From the NCBI GenBank assembly GCA_029168955.1, contig JAPDOI010000700.1, positions 186,001 through 250,000 on the forward strand: a DNA stretch of 64,000 bases. The letters run 5' to 3'. A model generated the notes under the pieces. That model had not been told where the DNA came from and did no database searches. It saw nothing but the letters and a program-made list of their open reading frames with translations. This document shows, piece by piece, positions 1 to 44,280 of the stretch (its first letter is position 1; every line of letters starts with the position of its first letter). The translations under genes were made by a program, and so were the position numbers. The DNA comes from Aplectana chamaeleonis. Taxonomy: Eukaryota; Nematoda; Chromadorea; Rhabditida; Cosmocercidae.

Positions 1-31825
<31,825 letters not shown>

Positions 31826-31943
31826 TTTTTTGTATTGCCTTCAGAAGTTGTGGTCTTCTTGGTTCCTCAAGATATGCTCCGTCGATTTCAGTACATTGGA
31901 CGTGGCTAGCTTGACTTAATCGACTGGCTTCCGCCTGACGCGG

Positions 31944-34325
31944 TCAGTCCGCATCTACGCCGAAGTGTGTCGTTCCAGTAGTCAGCCGTGTCCATTTTTC
32001 GCGGTCTTCAGCCACAATTTGAACACAGTCCATCCATCTGTCACTTATCCTTTTCTTGCGTAGTAAAACATCGCGCCTTATCTGTCTTTCTGTGCCGAGT
32101 GACTTGAAATCCTCCTTCACCACATCCGTCCAGAACTTTCGCCTGCGTCCAGGTGGCAGTTTCTAGACAGGACTTGGAAGCATCCTTAGAGCGTGTTGTA
32201 CGAGACGATCCGGCGTTCTTTTTTAGTATATGCCCGAGCAGTCGAAGTCGACCTTCCATTGCTGCTTGAGATGGCGTTAGGAGATGCTTGCACCTCCCTC
32301 GTGTCAAGCGTTTATGTACTGCGTCGATTTCCTTGTAAAGGTCTTCGTTATGGCATACACGCGGCCAGAAATATCCAAGCAAACGCCTAAAAAGCTTCCT
32401 CTCCGTGCAGTCCAACCTTTCCATCTGCGTCTTCGGTGCTGCCCACGTCTCCGATCCGTACATCATGATAGGGCGAATAGCGGATAGGTAGACGCGCAAC
32501 TTGACTTCCTTCGCGATGGTGGTAGACCACAAACACTTGGTTAGAGAATTAAATGCAGACGTAGCTTTCGCACATCGTTGTCGAATATCCGCTGCATAAC
32601 TACCATCGTTCTTCAGCAAACAGCCCAAATAACAGAAATTGTCCACCAGTTCGATACGTTGTCCGTCCACACAAACTTCCGCTGAAGGCCTCTGAGAGAC
32701 CCACATCTGCTTGCATTTGTCGGGACGAAGACGAAGTCCATAGGCTGCGGCATAGTTCGAAACGAGGTTCACACTTCTTCGCAGTTTTGTGTTGTTTTCA
32801 GTGAATAGCGCAATGTCTTCGGCGTACTCCAGGTCGACAAAGGAGCGTTCTGATGGTTTTAGTATCACGTCCATAGCCAACTGATCTGCTTTTCTACGCA
32901 AGATGTCAAGGGCGAAGTTGAATAGAAAAGGTCCTGGTACAGCTCCTTGCCTCACTCCTGTTTTCACCTTGAAAGCTGACTTAAATTTGAAAGGTGTACG
33001 AACTGCTGTCGTTGTTTCTTTGTCCTTTCCTCGATCAACCGAACATACTTTTGCGGGACTCTATCGGCTCGCAAAGCGTTGAGGAACCAATAATGATGAG
33101 AGTTGAATGCGGCTTCGAAGTCCAAAAAGCAAGCTGTAATAGCTTCGAGTACCACTACCACGATTCAATTGCTCCTCTCTTGTCGGACATTTGGTCTCAA
33201 CGCTTGTCTCTCGACGAGCCTGACATCAGAATGTCAGTTGGTATCATGACTGTGTCAGGCACGAGATAGGATGACGGCTTCGTCACCCGACTAACCTTTC
33301 CGCGATCTCGCCCTTCTGGAGTCTGGAAATAGGTTGAATCTACGGAAAAAATTACTCGGCCAAACGTGGGTATCACTCTGGAGAAAGTCAAGAAGAAATT
33401 TCCAAAGAAATGGCTAAGATGCATGAGATTGAGTGACATACCTTCTCTTAGTCCGTGGAGCATCAGGTGGTCAGTAGAGAAACGGCGGGTTTTCAAAATA
33501 TGGGAAGGTAGTATGGGAGGAAGATTTCGGTAATACGTTCTGATACCCCGATACCCCACCGCTTCTTTACTAATAACCGGATGTTCCACGGATTTAGAGA
33601 AGGTATGCCACTCAGGCGCATGCATCTTAGCCATTTGTTTAGAAATGTTGATTTCAATTTCTGTAGGGTAAGGACAATGTTTGACCCGGTAATTTTACAT
33701 GTAGACTCGACCGTTTTCAGACTTTAAAGAGGACCAGACTGTGGAAACGTTAGACTATCAATAAAACCGTCAGACTAGCTCGTGCCTGCTACAGTTCACG
33801 TATTAACACTTGGTCGACAGTCGATCTTCCAGGTCGGAAACCCCTTGCTACTCTCTGATCGTTTTTTAACGACGTTCGATGAATCGATCAAGAGTGATGC
33901 GTTCCAGTACTTTGTACGGCCGACACGGATCCTACGCGTTTCTGTTGTTCGTTGGTGCAGACTCGGTGCGCATATGCTATAACATGGGTGCACCAAGTTT
34001 TTGTCAACACACAAAACGAGGAACGCAAAGAATCAATAAGATTCGTGCCGACTGTACATGCGCGATGATAGAAAGTTCACCCTGTAGCTCTTGGGGTCCG
34101 TGACGCATAAGTCTCGTGAAGAGGTACGATGATTGCATGTCTCCACGAAACGGGTATCCTTTCACTCATCCATTTGGCACGGATGGTGTTGGTTCTGGCA
34201 GCGGAATAGTTTTCAGCGTGTCAGCAGTGATGTTTTCATCTCCACCTTCCCTTCCATTCTTCATTTTCCGAACATAATTCGAAACTTCAGACTCTATCGG
34301 CGGTTCCTCACTGACATCGTAGTTC
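31944..34325 (-). pseudogene. RTE-clade LINE reverse transcriptase remnant
   Basis: Read on the minus strand from about 34325: KMKNGREGG, YKVLERITLDRF (33920), RPGRSTVDQV with a 1-2 base slip (about 33815), YSKLLQLAF/LDFEAAFNS (33120), TGVRQGAVPGPFLFNFALD (32960), LEYAEDIALF (32820), FCYLGCLLKNDGSY, LSAIRPIMMYGSETWAAP, GYFWPRVCHNEDLY, then after a frameshift near 32165 RRKFWTDVVKEDF to a stop at 31944. The active-site YADD reads YAED, so one catalytic Asp is Glu. Frameshifts near 33000 and 32165, stops near 33800-33900, and foldback DNA between about 33240 and 33770 make it dead. Confidence 0.85.
33395..33655. mobile_element. Foldback element inside the RTE remnant
   Basis: The arms TTTCCAAAGAAATGGCTAAG and inverted ..CTTAGCCATTTGTTTAGAAA mirror for about 75 bp, including CATACCTTCTCT and TCCGTGGA blocks. 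It separates two parts of the RTE reverse transcriptase. Confidence 0.65.
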
Positions 34326-34559
34326 GTAATCCATAAATACTAACTCATTTGTTCGGCTTGAAACTTCAGTAGTCAGTGACCGTTTGAATCATACCCGCTC
34401 TATTTCGTAGAGAAGTTTACTGCCGTCAATCGCTTGCGTGTGTTGCGTCTCTTTCTCCCCCAAACATTCTCTCTGTTTTTCCCACCTCCACAAACGAACG
34501 CGAAGGCACAAACTAGATTTGCCTCCGAAATAGAGGATACATCTTCTCGGGAGGTTGAT

Positions 34560-35110
34560 CAAAGTCACAGCGTGGGATCAGTTGGGCTGGCACCCATGTC
34601 TTGCACGGCGGAGAGCCGCTGCGTGCGCGTCGTCTTTGGGGTGCATTAACCGTAGGGCCTCTGACAAGAAAAATAGTTGGCAATTGCTTAGGCGTTGTTC
34701 ATAGTCCTCACCGCAAGCGCGGCACGCGCGGGACGAGCGGTGGACTATGAAACTTTTCACCGCGCGGGACGAGCGGGAAGCCGCTATGAAATCTCCGGCG
34801 GCACCGCCATGGCGGTGCGACTGTAAGTCGGGCCTTTACTGTGACATGCACAGAAGCTCCTGGCTTGCTTTTTGTATGCGGTAGCGCAGGGTAGTCCCAG
34901 AATTATTTATGTTGGAGTTGACTTAAATCAATAAGCAAGTATTGATTGAAACGGTAAAACCTCCACGGCGGCTGGTGGACTATGAAAGTTCTTACCGCGC
35001 GTGCCGCGCTTGCGGTGAGGACTATAAATGACGCCTTAGCGACGACGTGCGCCCAGCGGTTTTCCTCCGCGCGCGTCACGTGTGCCGGCCGAACTGCTTC
35101 CGTGCTGTGA
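34560..35110. repeat. Foldback element F-related copy 3
   Basis: The GC-rich arms contain a CGTCTTTGGGGTGCATTAACC-like block (as in copies 1 and 2) and, further in, mirrored GTGGACTATGAAA / GCGCGGCACGCGCGG blocks (34720-34760 against 34975-35020). More diverged than the other copies. Confidence 0.5.
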
Positions 35111-36124
35111 CTTCGATCAATATCTCCACCTTCTTGAATTCTGGGAAACTGACGGACTTATCTTGAAAGAGCTGAGGCTGCCGCTCACTTTTGAAGGATA
35201 TTCTCTGCTAGGTTTAATGCATTTCCTCGGTGATGGCCAAATTTGTGGCGTTTTTATGCTTATTCTTTTTCCAAATATGACTTGTGCCTGTACTATGTTC
35301 TTTTCCTGTAATTATGTTGTTTATCTAGAGCTGGACTCTCTTTTCACTTAACTTTACTAATTTTGGGCTGCGGAGGACATATCATTCTCCTTACTCTCTC
35401 CTAACCAGTAGCATAACCTGTAGCCGCTAATTTCTTTGACGGTTGTAGTTTAAGTACATTCGATGTGCGATTCCAAGAACTTTCTATGTTCCTTAACGTT
35501 TCCATGGAGTATGTGTGATACAATCAGACAGGTATATTTAGTCTTGAAATGGGCTGTGTATTCTTATGATCCTTTCACTGTTTAATAGTTTGCATAATGC
35601 GAATGTTTGTAAATAAATTTTTTTCCTTCCAGTATGCCATTATTCAGCTATATGATTATCAAAGGATATGTGAAGAATGTGATTTTTTGAAGTTTTCAAT
35701 TTTTTTTTGGTAAATCGGTCTAATTTTTTTGGGAAGGACTGGAGGTGGACAACATTTGGTGCCGGTCCGGAGGGGATTGTCCGCGCACGCGGTCGGTGTG
35801 CGTGTCGAGCGAGCATCGCGGAAGCATTTTTCGGACTTGTACATCGATCAGCAGGAATAATAGACGAGCGAGTTTTGATTAAAGTTCCATCCTTCAATCG
35901 CTTCTAGCTAAGAAAGGACGCTTGAATGTAGTGGAAATTTAAAGTGAGATATACGCTTCTGAGAACAATTTGTGATGTAGAATTCGTATTTTTCCTCTAA
36001 AAGTATGGAAGGACTCATTGACCGCGGCTATAGAGGCGTTTTTGAAGTTTTGCGGAAAGGTGAATTTTGGATTCTACGTCCGAAAGTGGTCCTAGAAGAG
36101 TACATTGGGTCGTAAAAGGCCATA
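35111..36124. other. Unassigned stretch
   Basis: A + strand open stretch at 35082-35351 and an AATAAA-like signal near 35611 could be the end of a transcript, but no splice-supported exon chain was found. A half copy of MITE B lies near 35775-35815 (GTCCGCGCACGCGGTCGG). Otherwise AT-rich unique DNA. Confidence 0.3.
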
Positions 36125-36295
36125 TTAAGGCAGTGTTCAGGATAAAAAAGTTGCTGGGTTTTCGGCGGAAACGTAAGCTTTGGGTCCCTCCAAGAATATT
36201 AGGAAAATAAGTATGACGAAAAACGGCCCAGAAGCGGGTGAAAGTCTCGTGGACCAGCCGACCCATTGGATCGCCGCGCCCACGTCATACTCAGA

Positions 36296-36930
36296 AAAAT
36301 GAAAACAAGTTACTTGTAGCATAAAAGGCCAAAAACAAGTTACCTGTAACATATCTGAGCCGATGTAAGTTACTGGCGACTTATCTCAGGTCATTTAAGT
36401 CACATGTAACATATCGGCGGGATACTGCGTGCGATGCGCCTCTCAAATGTTACATGTATCTTAAATGACCTGAGGTAAGTCGCAAGTAACTTACTTTGGC
36501 TCAGATATCTTATAAGTAACTTGTTTTCGATTTCTTAGAGGACACTGTGTGCAGTGCGCCTCCGATATGTTACATGTAACTTAAATGGCATAATTTAAGT
36601 CGCAAGTAACTTAAATCGACCGAGAAGATATTTCCAAGGGGGATGTACGACGCACTCGAGGGGTCAGGCTTACGACTGGCGTTGCTATCGGTTCAATTAC
36701 CCAAGTTGTAGGTACTTTATCCCACACCAGCAGGGAAGGCCCCGCACAGCATGTTTTCGCGTCGCGTGTCGTCTGCGTCACGTGATGACCATCCATAGTG
36801 AAAATATAAATGTAAGTTACACATGACATGAGTGTAAATTACATGCAATATAAATTTAAGTTGCATGTAATATAAATGTAAGTTACTTGAGACAATCAAG
36901 TAAGTTACATGTATATTACAAGTAACTTGT
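36296..36930. repeat. Iterated AAGTTACATGTAAC-type palindromic motif
   Basis: Two blocks (36300-36620 and 36810-36930) are packed with AGTTAC(T/A)TGTAAC and its variants, in which AGTTACATGTAACT is self-complementary. Spacing is irregular (about 25-45 bp). It lies within the TTAA-element cluster. Confidence 0.65.
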
Positions 36931-38055
36931 TTTGATTTTTCTGAATATAACAGTTGTCCTGATTTCGTTTGACTAGATGAACAGTTGCCGATTTGCTGAA
37001 TGTTCTTAATCGCGAAAGCTTCTAGCATCTGAGCATGTGCATTTTCTCAACTTATTTTTATAAAGTTTTAGGTATAAGAAAAAGAAAACAGAGTCACGTA
37101 CCTAAGATTTTCGAAGCGTAAAACCATTTCCGACGTTAGGTTTGACGCTTTGTCTGCAGACTCCCGAAAGACACCAAACAGGCGTAATAAAACATTCTTG
37201 AGGTTTCTTCAGACTGTTTTTCTCCAGTATTTGAGAGTACTGTGGGGACTTTTCCCTATTAACCTCTGCTTCGTAGACTTACCTATGTACTCAAAATCAT
37301 CGAAAACTAGGGTAGAGTACGGTTTTCTTATTGTAAACACTGCCTTCAATTCAAGAATTTTTCGGTTGTAAGGCCAGGCTCGTGTTAAAAGCAGTGTTCA
37401 CGATGAAAAACCATGTTCCAGTTTTCGCTGTTTTTGAGTAGGTAAGTCCACGAAGTAGAGGGTAATAGGGAAAAGTCCACACAGAACTCTCAAATATCGG
37501 AGAAAAACTTCAAAGAAACCTCTATTCTGAAAAAAAATTGTCTACGCTTGTTTGGTGTTTTTCGCGAGGCTGCAGACAAGGCATCGAACCTAACGTCGGA
37601 AATGGTTTCGCTCTTCAAAATTCTTAGGTAAAAGACTTTGTTTTTTATTTCCTGCACCGAAATTTTTTTTAAATTAGGAAGGGCCAATGTACATGCTTGG
37701 ATGTTAGAATCTTTTGCGATAAAGAATATTCGGAATTTGGGCAACTGTTCCTCGGGTGGAACGAATGCAGGACAACTGTTATTTGACGTGTGCGGGGTGA
37801 TCCAATGGGTCGGCTGGTCCACGAGATTTTCATCCACTTCCTGACCGTTTTTCGTCGCATCTCCGTTCTCACTCTTCTTAGAGGAACCTAAAGCTTACGT
37901 TTCTGCCCAGAAACGGGCAACATTTTCATCGTGAACACTGCCACTAAAAGGCCAGGTTCGATCACATTCTTCGATCACATTGACTTTTTCAAAATTAGGG
38001 CTAAATAGATCGGCCTGGACTAGGTGAAACCCACCTAGAAGTTTATTGTAGGATA

Positions 38056-38581
38056 CTATGAGAGTTTTGGCCGCGAAATAGCCCACCAGGCTCCACAGCG
38101 CCTCCTGGTGGGCTATTTACCGGCTATTTCGCGGATATTTTTCGGCTTCTCACGAAATGGACAAGAAGTAGCCGGGAAATAGCCGAGATGTAACCGAGAA
38201 ATATTCAAAAGTAAACAAAATTAACCAAGACGCAACCGTCGCCGGCTTGACGAGCCATCATCTGGGGCCACCAGCGGTTGGGCGGGGCCTCCAGAGGCTG
38301 AAAGGGGTCCAAGTACCCTAAACCTGGGTATTTGAACCGACGGAGGTGCTGACATCTAAATCATGCCTCTGGAATGCTCCGTATATCTACCTGGAGAGCA
38401 TTATTTCTCGGCTATTTCACGGCCATTTCGCGGCGAGCAATATTTGGCGGCTAATTAGCGACGAGCGTTATTTAGTGGCTGTTTCTCGGCTATTTCGCGG
38501 CGAGCACTATTTGGCGGCTATTTAGCGGCTATTACGCTGCAAGCAGGCAGTTCGCGGCTATTTCTCGGTCAAAACTCTCAG
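38056..38581. mobile_element. CGGCTATTT foldback element, copy 1
   Basis: The outer ends TGAGAGTTTTGGCCGCGAAA and inverted ..TCAAAACTCTCA are perfect mirrors over about 12 bp. Both arms are built from many copies of GGCTATTTCGCGG / CCGAGAAATAGCC. The unique middle (about 38215-38390) also occurs, inverted, in the copy at 45896-46431. Confidence 0.75.
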
Positions 38582-39830
38582 ATTATGAGCGGATACTCTC
38601 CTGGGGAAAATGGCCAGTAATTGAAGAATAGGTGTATTGACAGCATGATCAGGCCGTCAAAATATCGATTCTTCTATGGCACATGTGTGGTCGCGACGCG
38701 GCGTGGTCGTCGCACTGGCGGCATTCATGACGCTGCTGGCAGACGGTTTTGACCGCTTGGGGTGAAGAAAGCGCGGACGACGGGCGCATTTTTGTTGATC
38801 AGTAAGTAGTTCACTGACATGGCTCAAATAGTAACCTGGTTTTAATCTCACCGGCGGCTGGCGATAGAGCAAGCCGATCAGCTGCGCTCTTCTCTCAGCC
38901 TGAATCGATTAGCGGGGCGGCGCGCGCGACCGCCGCACCAGCCACGGGTGAGATTTAGATGTTTTTTCTTGAGGGAAGAAGCCACGGACCTAACTATAAC
39001 TTGTAATGTAAATCTACGTAATAGTAATTTGAAGAAGTCCGTTTTTTTTTCTGCGGTTTCTGTACGTTGCGTGAGATCACCTGCACTTCGATTTGTGCGG
39101 GAAATCTCGAGATTGAAAACCTGCCTGGACCCTGCGTTTGATCTCGAAATGTAAAAACTTAGTCCCTGCACCGTAGGCAGAATTTTCGCAAAGGTCATTC
39201 TAGCTCCTAGTCACCAAAAGGAGCAGAAAAATCTGGGAACGCCCATTATTTTCCCACTTTGAGGACCAGTGGTCCTCGAGAAGACTACTGCCTCTCCATT
39301 TGTTCAACATGAAGCGGCCCCATATAAGCATCCTAAGATTGTTTATGAATTGGCCATAGAGACTCCAAGCGGCGCTGTTGTCCTCTCCTCTTCAGTCCCC
39401 TTCTGCTCACCCCTCTTCCCACTCCAGCAAACAACCAGCCATTCGCTCTTCCCTTCTTCTACTTCTTTACATGCATAACTAATTTCCTCTTTTCCCTGCC
39501 AGCCGTTTGACACCCGTCGTTAATTTCATTAGAGTCCTATTTTCACATCCTCTTATGCGGTAGAAGGAGGGTGGACTCCAACTGCCGGATGTGTCACGCA
39601 CACGTCGGGAAGGGCTCAGGGCTCACACGGATATCCAGTATGTCTACGGACTAGACCTTGTTTTTCAGCTCAACTCTTCCGGCATCGCTCCCAACTACTG
39701 TTCGTCTACTGGCCCCGGAGGATTTACTAATTTTGCATATTTTTATAGGAATTGAGAAATAGTTATATTTTTTATAAAATTCTATTACATAACATACCAA
39801 ACATGACCTGACATGAAACAAATTGATATG
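38582..39830. other. Unassigned stretch
   Basis: Unique, mixed GC sequence with C/T-rich patches (39380-39470). I see no splice-supported exons and no repeat boundaries. Confidence 0.3.
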
Positions 39831-41400
39831 TCATGTTATGTCAGAAACGTATGCCTTGGGTCCTTCTAAGAAGAGGAAGAACGGAAGTACGACGAAAAAC
39901 GGCCAGGAAGTGGATGGAAATCTCATTGACCAGCCGACCCATTGGATCGCCCCGCCCACGCCATATAACAGTTGTCCTGCGTTCGTCTCATCAGAGGAAC
40001 AGTTGCCGAGTTCTTGATTACCCTTTGTCCCGGAAAATTCTAGTATCCAAACATGGGCATTTGAGCCATACACTTAGGAATTTCGAAGCTCAAAATCATT
40101 TGCGACGTCAGGTTTGACGCTTTGTCTGCAATCTCCCAAAACACACCGAACCGGCGTAAATAAATACCTCAGATTTCTTTTCACAGTCTGTCTTCGGTAT
40201 TATAGAGTTTCATGGGGACTTTTCCCTATTATTCTCTACTTCGTGAACTTCTCTACTCAAAAACGTCAGAAATTTGAATCATATTTCTAAAGAATTTTCG
40301 GTACAAGAAATGAGAGCAAGGTAACCTACTCAAGAATATTGAAGCACAAAACCATTTCTGATGTCAGGTTTGACGCTTTGTCTGCAGTCTCGGAAAACAC
40401 ACCGCACAGGCGTTATTAAATATTTTAGAGGTTTCTTTAAAGCCAGTGTTCACGATAAAAAAGCGTATTCAAATTTCTGACGTTTTTGAGTAGAGAAGTT
40501 CACGAAGTAGAGAATAATAGGGGAAAGTCCCCGTGAAACTCTATAATACCGAAGACAGACTGTGAAAAGAAATCTGAGGTATTTAATTACGCAGGTTCGG
40601 TGTGTTTTGGGAGATTGCAGACAAAGCGTCAAATCTGACGTCGCAAATGATTTTGAGCTTCGAAAGTCCTAAGTGTATGGCTCAAATGCCCATGTTTGGA
40701 TACTAGGGTAATCAAGAACTCGACAACTGTTCCTCTGATGAGACGAACGCAAGACAACTGTTATATGGCGTTGGCGGGGTGATCTATGATTTTGACTAGG
40801 TAAAATAGGGAAAAGTCCGCTCAGTACTTTCTAATACCGAAGAAAAACTGTTCGAAGAGAAAATGTTTATTTACGCTCGTTCGGTGTTTTTCGGGGGACT
40901 TCAGACAAATCGTGAACTGAACGTCCGAAACGGTATTGCGCTTCGAAATTCTCAGGTAAGTGATTTTGTTTACTGCTTCTAGCACCAAAAACCCTTTAAA
41001 AATAAGACGGACCAATGCACATCCTTGAATGCTAGAATCTTTATTCGAAAAATATTCCAAATTCTGCCACTTTTCCTCTGGTGAGACGAACGCAGGACAA
41101 CTGTCATTTGACGTGGGCGGGGCGATCCAATGGGTCGGCTGGTCCACGAGATTTTCACCCACTTCCTGGCCGTTTTTCGTCGTACTTCCGACCTTACTGC
41201 TCTTGGAGGGACCCAATGCTTACGTTTGTGCCTAGAGACGGCCAACTTTCCCATCATGTACACTGCCTTTAAACAGTTTTCTGCGGTATTTGAGAAATCT
41301 GCGGGGACTTTTTCCTGTTAACTTCTACTTCTTGGACAAACCTATTCAAAATATCGAAAACTAGACTAGGTTTTTTCATCGTGAACACTCTTTCCAAAAA

Positions 41401-42855
41401 AAACATAGTTTTTTGTTAATGATGTTTATGTAATTTATTTTTACTCTTTTATCCATTCATTTGTTGATTAAATTTTTATTTAATTCTCCTTTAATACATT
41501 TACCATTTTCTTCATTTATTTATTTGTTATTTCATTTGTTTATTTTCGAATAAAAATTCACAGAATAGAAGTCACAGAACATGAGCACAGTTGAGGTAGT
41601 TTAGGTGAAATATAGGGACGCAAGGTCTGTTCGCCCACGCGGTCGGCGAGCATGTCGACCGACAGTGGTTTAGGCACTTTTTCGGACAAACTTTTCCTCG
41701 GGGATATCATTCGTCTCATTCTCCTCCTGTCCGATCTACAAGTCCAGAAAGTCGCATTCGCGAGGGCCACTGAACACGCACGCCGACCGCCTTGGTGGAC
41801 AGTCTCATTCGGACCGACTTTGTGTATAATAAGGGAACTTCAAACATGGGGTCGACCGTTTGTGTGGAAAGTTTCGGATAGAGTCCTATTTAGATGAAAG
41901 GCTATCATAGGTCTATTTTCATGAATTTCGATGAAAATTTAGAGTCATGGTTTTTAATGGTCCCTTCTCTTCATATTCCTCGAGTCAGTTGTTCATTCTC
42001 TGCTTCATCAATTGCGGCGATGACAACCATCGCGCCCAGTGTCGACGTATTAAACCTGCGTGAGTGCATGCTGCATTTTGCACAATTTTGTAATTTCAAC
42101 TTTCTCATATTGATGCACTCACTCTGTGTGGCCGTGAATGCTGCTCCTTATGTCAGGCCGATTTGATGAATGATTATTCTCACAGATTTGCTTCAAACCG
42201 ACTTCATCGTAGTTTTTTCCCTTTTTCTCACCAATGTGTTTTTATTTTTCTCTTCTGAAGTGTAATTCTGTTCTTATCATAACTTTTTTATCTTCCACTT
42301 TTATGAAAACCCTATCTCGCGATTCAATTTCTGAAATTCCACTGATTTGATTAATTACTCTAATTGTTGTGACGATTTTAGGTACCTCTGTAGAAAGTTT
42401 CTCATTTGTATTTAATTTCGTATATATTCATCTATTATCAATAGTTACTTAAATTTAGACTATTTCGATTATGGAATATTCCTTCTAAAGGCAGCCTACA
42501 CGCCCGCAAAGGTGGTTGTGATAACGGCGCTAGCAAGGTCATACATCTCGCGCTAGAACGCTAACGCTGTTTGAACTGTGAAAAACGAGCCAGAGTGGCC
42601 ATAATTGAGCCACCTTGAGCCAGCGAAACTTGAAAAATCTCAATACAAACACTTTTGAATTGAGCACACTTAAAACTCACATGCCGTAATTTTTACAAGC
42701 TTTTGACGATTCCAGCGGCGTAAGCATTACTGTTCAGGCCGTGCCAGTCCATTAGCATCGCCAGCTCAGCCGCATGTAGGGCAGTGGCAAGAAGCGCCAC
42801 TGACACGCACACAGTCGGAGGATCGATGCTCGCCCAAGGGCAACCAAGTGTTCTA
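41401..42855. other. AT-rich region with MITE B copy 4
   Basis: MITE B copy 4 spans 41622-41811 (GTCTGTTCGCCCACGCGGTC and inverted GGACAGTCTCATTCGG). The rest is AT-rich with no recognised gene. A lone AAAGGCAG end lies near 42488. Confidence 0.5.
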
Positions 42856-42859
42856 TCTC

Positions 42860-43912
42860 TTACAGGTCGGTAAATTGGTACCAGACTTCTCCGGGAGGAT
42901 AAGATCACTAACCTTACTTTTTTCCTTTTCTACACGTTTCTCTTCTCGAATTTCTATGCCTTCTAATTCTCTTTCTCTGAACCTTGTCCCTGCTCTCGTT
43001 TTTCAATTTCTTTTACTTCAACTTTTTCTTTTCCTCCTCCTCCTCGTCCTTCTTCTTTTTCTTCTTCCTTCCCTTCTTCTTCCTTTTTGCTCTTCCTGTA
43101 CTTCTCTCTCCTCTCTCTTCTTTTTCCTCTTTTTCTGTTTCCTTTTCTCCTTACTGTCCCCCTTTTTATTTTTATTCTTCCTTCTCTTCTTCCTCTTCTC
43201 CTTCCTGTCCTTTTCCTCTTTCTCTCTTTCCCTTTTTCTTTTTCTTCCTTCTCTTCTTCCTCTTCTTCTTCTGTTTCTTCATTCTCTTCTTTTCTACTTG
43301 TCCGTTCCTCCTCCTCTCCCTTTTCTTCTATCCTCCCTTCTTCCTTCCAAATCTTTTCTCCCGATCTTGCCCCCTGCTCTCGTCTCTGAGATTCCTTTTT
43401 ATTTACTTTATCTTTTTCTCCCCCTCCTCGTTCTTCTTCTTTCTCTTCCTTTTCTTCCTTCTCGTCTTCTTTTCCTTCCTTCTCTTCATCCACTTCTTCT
43501 TTCCCCTCTTCTTCTTTTTTCTTCCGCCTCCTCTTCTTCTTTCTTCTTCTTCCTCTTCTTCTTCCTAATCTTCTCTTTTTCTTTTCTCCTTTCTCTTCTT
43601 TTCCACTTCTTCTTGCTCCTCTTCTTCTCCTTTTGTTCCTCTATTTATTCCTCTTCGTCTTCCACTTCGTCTTCGTCTTCCTTTTCGTCTTTCTCTTCGT
43701 CTTCCTCTTCTTTTTGTTCTTGTTCTTGTTCTTGTTCTTCTTCCTGCTCTTCTTCTTCTTTGATTTCTCCTTCCTTTCTTCCCTTTCGTCTTCTTTTTCT
43801 TTTTATTCCACTTCTTCTTTCTCTTCTTTTCTCTCTTATCCTTCCTCTTCTTACTTCTCTTCTTCTCCTCTTCTTCATCCTTTTCTTCTTCTTTCTTCCA
43901 ATCTACAAATCA
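42860..43912. repeat. 1-kb polypyrimidine (C/T) tract
   Basis: About 1,050 bp almost wholly C and T on the + strand, with CTTCTT, TTCCTC and repeated TTCGTC and TTGTTC short arrays (43660-43740). Long open frames occur on both strands (Leu/Phe/Ser-rich on +, Glu/Lys/Arg-rich on -), which is what base composition alone would produce. Not a gene. Confidence 0.9.
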
Positions 43913-44000
43913 TTATGTACTTCGAAATTCATGTGAATTATAAACCAAATAGCCAATACAATGGCCGTCTCCCATTTAAATTACTATGCTATTATGTATG

Positions 44001-44280
44001 TAATGTGCTTGTCTGGGCCAAATTCTGGTCCGCAATAGCATCTCGACACGCTTTGCGGCCGCGCGCTTTCGAGTCGGAAGAGTTTCCAGTGCCGCAGCTG
44101 CCGATCTGTTGACGCTAGGTGGGTTTTAGAAACTGGAAACTGAACAAAATTGAAGAAAACTGAAGAAAGCCACATCGAATCGGCTTTGGCGCTAGAAACC
44201 CGACTGACTCGAGCGCGTGCGGCCGCAAAGCGTGTCGAGACGCAATCGCGGACCGGAATTCGACCCAGATAAGCACAGTA
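44001..44280. mobile_element. MITE family C copy 2
   Basis: Left TAATGTGCTTGTCTGGGCCA, right ..CAGATAAGCACAGTA, with mirrored GCGGCCGC blocks. About 280 bp, close in length to 20537-20820. Confidence 0.8.

Larger units (their letters stand above)
36129..41400. repeat. Cluster of TTAA-flanked AGGCAG-type elements
   Basis: Long variants of the TTAA family, often abutting. Ends (AAGGCAGTGTTCA-type or inverse) occur at 36129, about 37345, 37390, about 37940, 40445 and 41268. They share internal blocks such as GACCAGCCGACCCATTGGAT (36252, 39931, inverted near 37805 and 41130) and 'gtttgacgctttgtctgca' (37140, 40110, 40370). Probably serial insertions of one family into itself. No transposase reading is seen. 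Confidence 0.65.

Noticed and set aside
33197..33634. 145-codon minus-strand open frame as a host gene
   Set aside because: Most of it lies in the two arms of a foldback (33395-33655) placed between parts of an RTE reverse transcriptase.
42848..43936. 362-codon open frame on + and a 176-codon frame on minus
   Set aside because: Both lie in the polypyrimidine tract. The predicted proteins are only Leu/Phe/Ser or Glu/Lys/Arg runs, which base composition alone explains.
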